A stretch of 19,341 nucleotides of DNA. It comes from an uncultured Verrucomicrobiales bacterium (GTDB lineage Bacteria; Verrucomicrobiota; Verrucomicrobiia; Verrucomicrobiales; Akkermansiaceae). Shown here in pieces: positions 9,647-16,379 of the stretch. A program made the translations under genes and the position numbers. Below the pieces are notes generated by a model that did not search any database, was not told where the DNA came from, and worked only from the letters and a program-made list of their open reading frames with translations. Within the stretch, counting starts at the first letter, position 1. Each line of letters opens with the position of its first letter. The stretch lies in contig CALABM010000187.1 in the NCBI GenBank assembly GCA_937885815.1, positions 1-19,341 of the forward strand. Direction: 5' to 3'.

Positions 9647-9676
9647 TTGACATACGGAGGGCTTTTTGCTAAAAAT
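9647..9676 (+). promoter_or_regulatory. Sigma70-like promoter immediately upstream of the 9685 gene
   Basis: A consensus -35 TTGACA (9647-9652), a 17-nt spacer and an A-rich -10 TAAAAA (9670-9675; or AAAAAT one base later with an 18-nt spacer). The -10 ends only 8-9 nt before the ATG at 9685, so the transcript would start at or within a few bases of the start codon. The GGAGG at 9656-9660 is 24 nt from the ATG, too far to serve as a ribosome binding site, and lies inside the spacer. Confidence 0.5.
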
Positions 9677-9684
9677 TAACTGAG

Positions 9685-12372
9685 ATGAAACCCAGATACG
9701 TTCTTCTGATAGCCATTGCAGTGGGGTTGGGTGGCGGTTACTTGGCCGCGCCGGGCTTGCTGCCAGCGCTCACGAAAGCCATTTATGGTGACAGCGTGGC
9801 AAAGGCTCCTACCCAGACCACTCAGAATCAACCGACAACCGATATTCCCACGGATACTCCTGCAGAGGATGACGGCCAGCCTAGTGAAACTCCGTCAGCC
9901 ACAGCCGGTGGCGGTGAGGACTTTGACTGGGAAGGTGAACCGGAAGACGGGATGGATCGATTTGAGGATGATAATGTGGATCCGGATGCCTTCGTTGACG
10001 GAGAGGAAGAAGTTCTGCCGGAGGATACGGATTTGGAAGGTGAGAACACGGAGCCTGAGCGCATTGCCCGTTATCGCCGCCGCGGCACCGGACAGGGTGA
10101 GGATGATGGCTCCACCGCTGTGCGTGAACCCGCTCATCAGGGGCGCCTTAGCCCGGCTGTGTGGCGCCAGCCCAAGGTTTTGAAGCGCCGTTTGGCCGGT
10201 CGTCTTCGTAACAGGCTCAGGGGCGTTGACCAAGAGCGCGTGGAGGAGTTCCTGAAAGATCCTGAGGTTCGCCTTATGCTGGCACAGTGGGAGCTGTTGC
10301 ACCGTAGTGATTTGAATGCTCTTTCTAATTTGATGAAAGATCGTGATGCTTGCAATGCTTTGTCACCTTTGCTGAATGATTTGCAGTGGATAACGGGTTT
10401 CGTGTATGATGGAGAGCTGCAGAATGCGGAGGTGGCTCTTTCCATGCTGGCACACTTCCGTCAGGTGGATCCCAAGATGGATGAAGAAGTGCTGGTGGAT
10501 GGCGGTGACCGCCCGTCTGTGGCCGGGTTGAAGCGCCGTGTGGCCGGTGCGGTGGCTGTGCAGTTCACGCGTAATAACTGGTATGGCGAAGAACGTGAGC
10601 TTACTCGTGAGGAAATGCAGCAGTTTAAGGATTTGGGGTATTCCATGCCCAGTCTTCCCTCGGATAACCGCCGCAACCGTGGCCGTACGGATCCCTATCG
10701 TGCCGCACGTGAGCGTTATCTCTTCTTCGCAGAGAGTATTGACCAAGAGCGCTTGAATAGCTATTTTGCTGAGCTGCCCACATGGTTGCTTCAGTACTGC
10801 TGTGGCTGGAAGGGGCACAGCCCCTTCGGCACAGCCTCCACTATGCGTTGGCTGCGTGATAATTGCGCTGCTCCTTCCAGAGCATACACCGGTATGGCTT
10901 ATCAGGTGCCTTATCTTCCCACGAACGTGTATGGAGACTCCATCTTCACGCAGTGGTACTACCAGCCCTTCGATGCTATTTATCCCGGCAACTTCGCCAA
11001 GGAAACGCGAGATGTAGGTGCTGTGTGTGGTGGTCTTTCTCACTTTGGCACGTCTGCAGCCTGCGCCAATGGTGTGCCGGCCATCACAATGGGTGAGCCC
11101 GGGCACTGCGCCTATGCTGTTTACTTTGACGGCAAGTGGCATGGCGCTAACTCCCTCTCGGAGGATCGCCATCCGCACTGGAACACCTGGGGCGAGACTA
11201 CATGGAGTGCTTTGCAGATGCAGACGGCTATGTACCAGCAAGGGGCCATCACTCGTGACGCTCAGATGGTCTGCACCATGGCCACGGTGCTTTCCGAACA
11301 CCGCAACCCTGTAAACGCCCTGAAGCTTTATGAGCTCTCCGTGCAGATGCAGCCCTTGTACCGCCCGGTTTGGGGGCTTTATATGGATACGGCCTCCCGT
11401 TCCCTTGGCCGCCGCCCCCGCAGGTGGCTTGGTGTGAACGAGTTCGTGTGTACTTCCATTGCTCCTGAGCACCCGGAAATGTGCGCCAAGTTCCTGCGCG
11501 AGCGCATTTATCCCTCCATGCTTGCCACTCTGCGTTCTCCCAAGCAGAAGCTCGCTGCATTCGAGGCGTTCTTTAAGAATCTGAATATCAATGAGAAGGC
11601 CCAGTGGGATTTCCACCTGCTGCTGGACATGCAGTATGAATCCCTCGGTCGCTCCCGTGTGCATAAGGAGCGCTACATGCGTATCCTTGTTGAGAACGTG
11701 GTACTGCATCCTCAGTTCTGCCAGATGATTGCATGGGCCGTAAGAAAGGCCCATGCAGAAGGTAAGCCCTTTGCTCGCAAGGTGATGGAAATGATTGCGG
11801 AGGCTGTTACTGCGCATCCTGAGGCAAAGGATTTGATTTCCTGCGGTGTCATTCGTGGAGCTGAGGAGATTCAGGATATCGAGCTCATGAATGAATGGAG
11901 CGCCGATTATCTGAAGCCGCAAATCCAGATGCCTCAGTTTGAGCCTGTGGGCGGTAATCTGGTATCCGCCGGTGGTCTCGTGATGCTCAGCAAGTATAAT
12001 GATGACCAGAGCAACATCATTAATCACGCTGCCGCTCTCACCGAGAATGGTGGCCACATCTACTCCGCTTTCGGTAAGCACCAGACGGTGACCGTCATGC
12101 TGCCCAAGAGAACGCGTATCGGCGGTATTGTGATTGTTCCCACGAACGGTTGCAGCTCGTACCGCACTTGGAAGATTGAGATTTCGACTGATGGTAATAA
12201 CTGGCAGACCCTTACGGAGCTGCCGGACGGCTCCAATGAAGCCTGTATCCGCATCAGCATTAAGCGCAGTCATCCCACGGCTCGGTTCATCCGTATCGAC
12301 TCCGGTGAGGATCAGCTCGTAGGTATTAACTTCAAAGCAATTCTCGTATATGACAACAAGAGGACTCGGTAA
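9685..12372 (+). CDS. Membrane-anchored transglutaminase-like protein with C-terminal discoidin (F5/8C-like) domain
   Basis: Envelope protein of 895 residues. Residues about 5-34 form a hydrophobic signal anchor after MKPR. Residues about 55-127 are a strongly acidic, low-complexity linker. Residues about 150-350 look helical and charged. A transglutaminase-like core follows: AVCGGLSHFG with candidate catalytic Cys448, then GEPGHCAYAV with candidate His474. Eleven residues on is Trp485, and at the usual Asp position (His+15) there is Asn489. About residues 525-750 are helical and perhaps TPR-like (NALKLYELSVQMQP). The last 140 residues (GGHIYSAFGKHQTVTVMLP, WKIEISTDGNNWQTL, ARFIRID) fit a discoidin/F5/8 type C fold, a carbohydrate- or surface-binding module. 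The start is fixed by an in-frame TAA at 9670-9672. It overlaps the next gene by 23 nt. The enzymatic role is unproven: the core could be a peptidase, a crosslinker or an inactive fold. Confidence 0.88.
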   Translation: MKPRYVLLIAIAVGLGGGYLAAPGLLPALTKAIYGDSVAKAPTQTTQNQPTTDIPTDTPAEDDGQPSETPSATAGGGEDFDWEGEPEDGMDRFEDDNVDPDAFVDGEEEVLPEDTDLEGENTEPERIARYRRRGTGQGEDDGSTAVREPAHQGRLSPAVWRQPKVLKRRLAGRLRNRLRGVDQERVEEFLKDPEVRLMLAQWELLHRSDLNALSNLMKDRDACNALSPLLNDLQWITGFVYDGELQNAEVALSMLAHFRQVDPKMDEEVLVDGGDRPSVAGLKRRVAGAVAVQFTRNNWYGEERELTREEMQQFKDLGYSMPSLPSDNRRNRGRTDPYRAARERYLFFAESIDQERLNSYFAELPTWLLQYCCGWKGHSPFGTASTMRWLRDNCAAPSRAYTGMAYQVPYLPTNVYGDSIFTQWYYQPFDAIYPGNFAKETRDVGAVCGGLSHFGTSAACANGVPAITMGEPGHCAYAVYFDGKWHGANSLSEDRHPHWNTWGETTWSALQMQTAMYQQGAITRDAQMVCTMATVLSEHRNPVNALKLYELSVQMQPLYRPVWGLYMDTASRSLGRRPRRWLGVNEFVCTSIAPEHPEMCAKFLRERIYPSMLATLRSPKQKLAAFEAFFKNLNINEKAQWDFHLLLDMQYESLGRSRVHKERYMRILVENVVLHPQFCQMIAWAVRKAHAEGKPFARKVMEMIAEAVTAHPEAKDLISCGVIRGAEEIQDIELMNEWSADYLKPQIQMPQFEPVGGNLVSAGGLVMLSKYNDDQSNIINHAAALTENGGHIYSAFGKHQTVTVMLPKRTRIGGIVIVPTNGCSSYRTWKIEISTDGNNWQTLTELPDGSNEACIRISIKRSHPTARFIRIDSGEDQLVGINFKAILVYDNKRTR

Positions 12373-13387
12373 AACAATCGTGGCAGCCTTGCTGCTGTTA
12401 ACCTCATTTGCTCCGGCGGCTCAGCGTGCAGAAACCTTTGCTGAGGCTCTGCAGAAGGCCGGTGATGATGGGGTGGTGGCATACTGCTATGGTCCGGATT
12501 GGAATCGCCGCAGCGTACTGCTGCTGAACACGTTCTGGAAGACTCCTGAGGCTGAGGCTGCTGTGGGGGATGCTGTGATGGTGGCCGTTCCCTTCTATGA
12601 GAGGAATGATGCCCGTGGTGCGGAAGACGCCGGTCGAATTCGCGGCAATATGCCTGCACCCGCCTTCAGCGTGTGTCCCACTGTGATGTTCTTCGACAAA
12701 AATGGCCGCAAGTACGCGGAGTTCCAAGGGGCTGACTATCTGGGCTCAGATGATGCTTGCACGGATGGCGTGAATAACATGCGCATCCGAGTGGAGGCAT
12801 TCAGGCGCCAGCGTGAGCTGCTGGCTCAGGCGGAGACTCAGGTGGGTGAGGCTAAAGCCCGCTTGCTTCTTGAGGTGGGCGAGCTGCCCATCGCTCTGCC
12901 TGAGGGGTATCTGCAGCAGCTGGAGCTGGCTGACCCCACGGATAAGCTCGGTGGCCTCCGCCGCCATAGGTTTGACCCCCTGAAGTTCATGTATGAGCAG
13001 CTGGACACGCCGGATGGCTTCCTGAAGCCGGATTTCGTGGCTGACTTGCCCCAAATGAAGCGCGATGTCATGGCTATCGTGGAAGACGAGGCATACTCTC
13101 CCCGTGATCGTCAGGCGGTGTTTAACCTGCTCATTGGCCAGTCTCGCCGCGATAATATCCAAGCGAACCAGCTTAAGGGGTACATTCGCCGTGTGATTCG
13201 AATCGACGAGAATACGGACTATGGTCGCCTTTCTCCCACTCTTATGACGCTTTGGGGGAATAACCGCCCCAGACTGAGCTCCGATGAGCGCCGCGCTCAG
13301 CGCGAAGCTCGCCGCGACCGTGACCGCCGCCGCCGCGACCGCGAGCGTGACCAGCGCCGTGCAAACGATATGATTGAGATTGACTAA
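12350..13387 (+). CDS. Secreted thioredoxin-like-fold protein lacking CxxC, with Arg-rich tail
   Basis: Protein of 345 residues. Residues 1-27 form a signal peptide (basic start, hydrophobic AALLLLTSFAPAA core). Residues about 40-130 resemble a thioredoxin-like domain: a VVAYCYG strand, a helix region, then SVCPTVMFFDKNGRKYAEFQG with the likely cis-Pro at 110. The position of the redox CxxC is occupied by GPDWNRRS (48-55), so no disulfide chemistry of the usual kind is expected. Residues about 130-300 are helical with no family I recognise. Residues 314-337 are a run of Arg with interspersed Asp and Glu. The gene begins 23 nt before the stop of the upstream transglutaminase-like gene, so translation is probably coupled and the products likely work together. 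Confidence 0.85.
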   Translation: MTTRGLGKTIVAALLLLTSFAPAAQRAETFAEALQKAGDDGVVAYCYGPDWNRRSVLLLNTFWKTPEAEAAVGDAVMVAVPFYERNDARGAEDAGRIRGNMPAPAFSVCPTVMFFDKNGRKYAEFQGADYLGSDDACTDGVNNMRIRVEAFRRQRELLAQAETQVGEAKARLLLEVGELPIALPEGYLQQLELADPTDKLGGLRRHRFDPLKFMYEQLDTPDGFLKPDFVADLPQMKRDVMAIVEDEAYSPRDRQAVFNLLIGQSRRDNIQANQLKGYIRRVIRIDENTDYGRLSPTLMTLWGNNRPRLSSDERRAQREARRDRDRRRRDRERDQRRANDMIEID

Positions 13388-13390
13388 TTC

Positions 13391-13774
13391 TCAATAAGTC
13401 GTATCGGTATCATTATCATCTTTACCTCTTCTGTCGCGCCAGCGGTAGAAGAGGTAAAGCATTTTTCGGGAGAGCACATATCCGCTGCCTAGCCAGATAA
13501 GGAAGATAAGCATCCTTTTAGGGTCCCTCCGTAGAGATGATTCCCAGCCCAGCACTTCATAAAGGCTGCAGCCAGCTATGACTGCGACTAAAATATATCC
13601 CAGATATATCACTAGCAGGGCCAGCATGAGAGAACACCATTTGTGCCGCACTTCTTCATCCTTGAAAAGCGTGAAGAGCGTTGCGGCAAATAGGAGCAGA
13701 AGGCAGGTGATGAATTGCTCAGCGTGTGCATTATCACGCAGCCAGCTTGTATCAGCAAGAATCGGTATCATCAT
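13391..13774 (-). CDS. Small three-helix inner-membrane protein
   Basis: Protein of 127 residues with hydrophobic segments at about 21-37, 46-69 and 88-108 and a charged C-terminus (YRWRDRRGKDDN). No family recognised. It starts 23 nt inside the end of the upstream L,D-transpeptidase-family gene (ATG ATG at 13769-13774), which indicates translational coupling and a shared transcript. Its stop is 3 nt from the stop of the convergent plus gene, and its last codons double as a terminator hairpin for that gene. An accessory membrane role for its neighbours is a guess from position only. Confidence 0.75.
   Translation of the reverse strand: MMIPILADTSWLRDNAHAEQFITCLLLLFAATLFTLFKDEEVRHKWCSLMLALLVIYLGYILVAVIAGCSLYEVLGWESSLRRDPKRMLIFLIWLGSGYVLSRKMLYLFYRWRDRRGKDDNDTDTTY
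13421..13466 (+). terminator. Intrinsic terminator for the plus-strand pair, inside the convergent gene
   Basis: A perfect 12-bp inverted repeat (TTTACCTCTTCT at 13421-13432, AGAAGAGGTAAA at 13447-13458) can be extended by five inner pairs, two of them G-U, to a GCCA tetraloop. After the bases GCA come five T (13462-13466) on the plus strand. It begins 33 nt after the stop of the 12350 gene. On the minus strand no T-run follows, so it acts only for plus transcripts. It lies within the last codons of the minus gene at 13391-13774. Confidence 0.8.
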
Positions 13775-14378
13775 AGGGTGTGTGGGTCGTTTCCGTGTGG
13801 TTCCAGCCCGGCAGGATGTGCTGCCAGAAGGTATAATGGGGGCTCCGGCTCTCTGCCGCCATGCGTTCGGCTGTCATCCGGAAGGGATAAATCTGCACGG
13901 GAACAGACTTAACTCCGGCTGAGAACGCTTCTTGTACCAGCGTGTAGAGTTCTTCTATCAGTGAGTCAGTCATGGCAAAACAGCCCACAGAGGAGGTTCC
14001 CCCGTGCACCATGATAAACGAGCCGGTGCGGCCTAGCGTTGTATCATAGCTGTTCGGGTAGCCGATGTTAAAAGCCAAATGAAAGCGGCTGCGGGGATTC
14101 ATAGCAGCCGGGTGTACGCGGTAGAATCCTTCCGGCGCTTGGCGGTCACCCTCGCGCGTTTTAGGGCCGATTGTGCCGCTCATGGCGGCAATTGGGTAGG
14201 TCTTCAGGAGTTGCCAATGCTGTGATGCTTCCTGCACGTAGAGCTCCAGTATGCGCTCTTCTTTGATGATGCGGAGGAAAACCGGTTTTCCTAAGTGCGC
14301 TTCCAGCATGGCGAGGCAGTGCTGCCTCGCCATGGCTACACGGAGCTCCGGTGGGATGATGGGCGGCTCCGTCTCCAT
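13752..14378 (-). CDS. YafK/DpaA-like L,D-transpeptidase-family (YkuD fold) protein
   Basis: Protein of 208 residues of the YkuD superfamily, closest in sequence style to E. coli YafK (DpaA/LdtF), which acts on peptidoglycan, cutting the bond to Braun lipoprotein. Visible family features are PVFLRIIKEER (32-42), KTYPI and SGTIGPKTREGD (67-78), PEGFYRV (82-88), FNIGYPNSYD (103-112), and the catalytic block MVHGGTSSVGCFAMTD with His125 and Cys133, then YPFRMT. It lacks the signal peptide that YafK has. An upstream start is excluded because the nearest in-frame codon is the TAA of the preceding gene (14391-14393), 12 nt before the ATG. No Shine-Dalgarno motif is visible; coupling to the upstream stop is likely. 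Function on peptidoglycan needs export, which is not explained here. Confidence 0.88.
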   Translation of the reverse strand: METEPPIIPPELRVAMARQHCLAMLEAHLGKPVFLRIIKEERILELYVQEASQHWQLLKTYPIAAMSGTIGPKTREGDRQAPEGFYRVHPAAMNPRSRFHLAFNIGYPNSYDTTLGRTGSFIMVHGGTSSVGCFAMTDSLIEELYTLVQEAFSAGVKSVPVQIYPFRMTAERMAAESRSPHYTFWQHILPGWNHTETTHTPYDDTDSC

Positions 14379-14390
14379 GCGGATGAGTGG

Positions 14391-15035
14391 TTATGATTTG
14401 CTGCGCTTGATGCAGGCTTCAAAAATGGCCATCATCAGCGCATAGATGAGCAGGAAGCAGGCGGGAAGGGCGGAGGTGAGCCACGGTGCCACACGGAAGG
14501 TGTCTGCCAGCTTTTCGGGCTGGGGACGGCCCATGCTCAGCCATGTGTCTACCCCGGTGCAGAGAAGCCATGACAGCAGCAGCCAGAGAGCGTAACAGCA
14601 AATGGCAGTCAGGAAGACGCGCACTTGGTCTTTGGCGCAGAAGCAGCTCAGCAACCACAGCACGGGCACCAGCCAGTATATGACAGGGAACTTCACCGTG
14701 ATATCCGCATAGCCCGCAGCTTTCATGAGTGCGAATAATTTGGGGGTGATGGCCGCCTCCAGACCGCCGGCTATCATTACCAGCTCAGCGAGCAGCAGGA
14801 AACTCATGAGGCTGAAAATAACATTCCAGACACCCCCCAGCCACTTCATTGCGTAAAACTGAAGGGCTATGATGATAATCCATGCATACTTCGCTGGAGA
14901 ACTACAGAGCGTATTGAGAAAATTCTTCCAGAGTTCGTCAGTCGTTAGCCCTGTTACAGCATCCTGGCAGGCAGAGGCAAGCATAACCAGAAGAATGAGC
15001 AACAGAACCTGAAAAAATGTTTTTACAATTGCCAT
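14391..15035 (-). CDS. Polytopic membrane protein, function unknown
   Basis: Protein of 214 residues with about six hydrophobic segments (roughly 5-22, 49-63, 68-90, 116-133, 138-160, 185-207). The first could be a signal or anchor helix; LASAC at 19-23 is only a weak lipobox because position -3 is Ala. The C-terminus KRSKS is basic, suggesting a cytoplasmic end. No family recognised. It is the first gene of a three-gene minus-strand unit with a promoter just upstream. Its stop codon is in the same frame as, and 12 nt from, the next gene's ATG. Confidence 0.8.
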   Translation of the reverse strand: MAIVKTFFQVLLLILLVMLASACQDAVTGLTTDELWKNFLNTLCSSPAKYAWIIIIALQFYAMKWLGGVWNVIFSLMSFLLLAELVMIAGGLEAAITPKLFALMKAAGYADITVKFPVIYWLVPVLWLLSCFCAKDQVRVFLTAICCYALWLLLSWLLCTGVDTWLSMGRPQPEKLADTFRVAPWLTSALPACFLLIYALMMAIFEACIKRSKS

Positions 15036-15044
15036 AACTACTGC

Positions 15045-15074
15045 ATTCTAATCCATCTCCCCCCCGTGAGTCAA
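15045..15074 (-). promoter_or_regulatory. Promoter for the minus-strand membrane/L,D-transpeptidase unit
   Basis: On the minus strand: -35 TTGACT (15069-15074), 18-nt spacer with a run of seven G, -10 TAGAAT (15045-15050). Exactly 9 nt separate the -10 from the ATG at 15035, giving a leaderless or nearly leaderless mRNA. It faces away from the plus-strand promoter at 15126-15154. The 51 nt between the two -35 boxes hold no gene. Confidence 0.6.
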
Positions 15075-15125
15075 GGGCAATATTTGCAAAAGTGTGGCCT
15101 GATGGCACGTGGGCGTAATAAAGTG

Positions 15126-15154
15126 TTGCTAAATCATGTTTGACGGGGTATACT
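15126..15154 (+). promoter_or_regulatory. Promoter for the small plus-strand membrane gene
   Basis: -35 TTGCTA (15126-15131), 17-nt spacer, -10 TATACT (15149-15154). The -10 ends 9 nt before the ATG at 15164. An upstream in-frame TTG at 15140 would place the start codon inside the promoter spacer, so the ATG at 15164 is preferred. Confidence 0.55.
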
Positions 15155-15163
15155 CGGGGGCGT

Positions 15164-15532
15164 ATGAGCGAAGAGCCTGAGGATTACAATGCATTTGGAA
15201 AGTGGGATGCCGTGGGTGCGGCTGCAATGCTTGGTATTGTGCCGGCAGTGTTTCATTTCATTTTCAATGATCATGATATTCCCGGCACTATTTCTTGGGC
15301 GGTTGTATCACCGATTGCTGCTGCGAGCGTATATCTGCTTGGCATTGTGATGGATGGCAAGGCTGTGGGGCGAATTGTAAACCTTGTCGGCATGGTGCTG
15401 ACGGTCATCTATATCATCATCGGCTATTTTCTGTGGAGGCGGGCCGTGGAGCGTATTTTCCCAACGTCGCTCCCCGCGCAGGAGGAGCCTGCCGCATCCG
15501 CTGAGGCTGCTACTACGAGCCAATCTCAATGA
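15164..15532 (+). CDS. Small three-helix membrane protein
   Basis: Protein of 122 residues. It has an acidic N-terminus (MSEEPEDYNAFGKWD), hydrophobic segments at about 15-34, 42-63 and 70-91, then WRRAVER and an Ala/Ser/Glu-rich tail. No family recognised. The frame is also open from a TTG at 15140, but the -10 box at 15149-15154 favours the ATG. It is single-gene, divergent from the minus-strand unit on its left. Its last 20 nt overlap the 3' end of the convergent metallophosphoesterase gene. Confidence 0.75.
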   Translation: MSEEPEDYNAFGKWDAVGAAAMLGIVPAVFHFIFNDHDIPGTISWAVVSPIAAASVYLLGIVMDGKAVGRIVNLVGMVLTVIYIIIGYFLWRRAVERIFPTSLPAQEEPAASAEAATTSQSQ

Positions 15533-16364
15533 TATTGATTTCCGGCGGACAGAAGAAGCGCATATTCCATATACTGCCCACACCACGTGAAACATATACG
15601 CGCCGTTCCCCCTCAAAGGTGTGGAGCCCCGCGGGCATGGAGGAGCGGAAGCTTACGTAGGTATCCGTAAAGGGGATTCCCAGCTGGCCGCCGTGGGTGT
15701 GTCCGGAGAGCATGAGGTCCCAGTCATACTGGCGCAGTAGCCAGCGGCTTTCTGGGTCATGTGAGAGCAGGAGTACAGCCGTGGGCTCTTCACCAGCCGG
15801 CTTCATGCAGAGCTGCGGTGCCTCATCTCCTTCATTCCAATCCCCCAGCCCGATAATCCTGATTTTTCCTTGATGGGGAGTCTCAAAATCCACAGCCTGA
15901 TTACGCAGCAGCGTAACGCCGGCAGTGCTCAGCACTCGTTCTACTTGCTCCTGTTTCTCGTAATCATGATTTCCGAGAATGGCGTATGTGGGGGCGATGT
16001 CTGCCAGCTCACGGAAGCCGTTTACTACCCAGCGTGTACGGCGGAAGCGCTCATCTGCCGTCACTAAATCACCGCAAAAGACGATGATGTCCGGCTTCTG
16101 CCTGCGAAGTTCTTCCACTACTTGGGCTAATAAATCCGGACTATTATGCAGGTCTGATATAAGGGCAATCCGCAGAGGCCCTGAGCCGGGCAGAGCCTCT
16201 GCGGGTAAGGTGATGGTGTTGCACTCCGGATGCGCCGCCTCCCAACCGCCTATAACCTCTGCTCCGCATTTGCAGAGCAGGGCAGCCAGAGCCAGCGTTA
16301 CATAGCGGTATTTATTCCGTATAACGTGGTCTGTGCCGCGGCGGATGAGGTGGGGATTCTTCAT
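15513..16364 (-). CDS. Membrane-anchored calcineurin-like metallophosphoesterase (YaeI-like)
   Basis: Protein of 283 residues with the full set of dimetal phosphoesterase motifs: ISDLHNS (Asp71, His73), FCGDLV (Asp99), LGNHDYE (Asn132, His133), LSHDPES (His202) and SGHTHGGQ (His222, His224). A hydrophobic segment at about 21-34 after basic residues suggests a membrane anchor with the catalytic domain outside the cytoplasm. The family includes YaeI-type phosphodiesterases and LpxG-type UDP-diacylglucosamine hydrolases; substrate cannot be told from sequence. It is the last gene of the aroB-aminopeptidase run, 15 nt after the preceding stop. It overlaps the convergent plus gene by 20 nt, and no terminator is visible after it. 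Confidence 0.9.
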   Translation of the reverse strand: MKNPHLIRRGTDHVIRNKYRYVTLALAALLCKCGAEVIGGWEAAHPECNTITLPAEALPGSGPLRIALISDLHNSPDLLAQVVEELRRQKPDIIVFCGDLVTADERFRRTRWVVNGFRELADIAPTYAILGNHDYEKQEQVERVLSTAGVTLLRNQAVDFETPHQGKIRIIGLGDWNEGDEAPQLCMKPAGEEPTAVLLLSHDPESRWLLRQYDWDLMLSGHTHGGQLGIPFTDTYVSFRSSMPAGLHTFEGERRVYVSRGVGSIWNMRFFCPPEINIIEIGS

Positions 16365-16379
16365 GGAGTGCCGGAGGGA

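Noticed and set aside
9656..9660. GGAGG as ribosome binding site for the 9685 gene
   Set aside because: It is 24 nt from the ATG and falls in the spacer of the TTGACA/TAAAAA promoter.
10363..12273. A 636-codon open frame on the minus strand opposite the transglutaminase-like gene
   Set aside because: The plus-strand protein has a signal anchor, recognisable folds and a promoter; the antisense product shows no domain and is the expected by-product of codon bias.
13373..13395. 7-bp inverted repeat spanning the two convergent stops
   Set aside because: AT-rich short stem and no T-run on either strand; the hairpin at 13421-13466 is a far better terminator.
14967..14978. Lipobox (LASAC) in the 214-residue membrane protein
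   Set aside because: Position -3 is Ala rather than Leu/Val/Ile and the protein is polytopic, so lipoprotein processing is not well supported.
15140..15163. TTG at 15140 as start of the small membrane protein
   Set aside because: The -10 box TATACT at 15149-15154 lies downstream of it, so the codon would be outside or at the edge of the transcript; the ATG at 15164 fits better.
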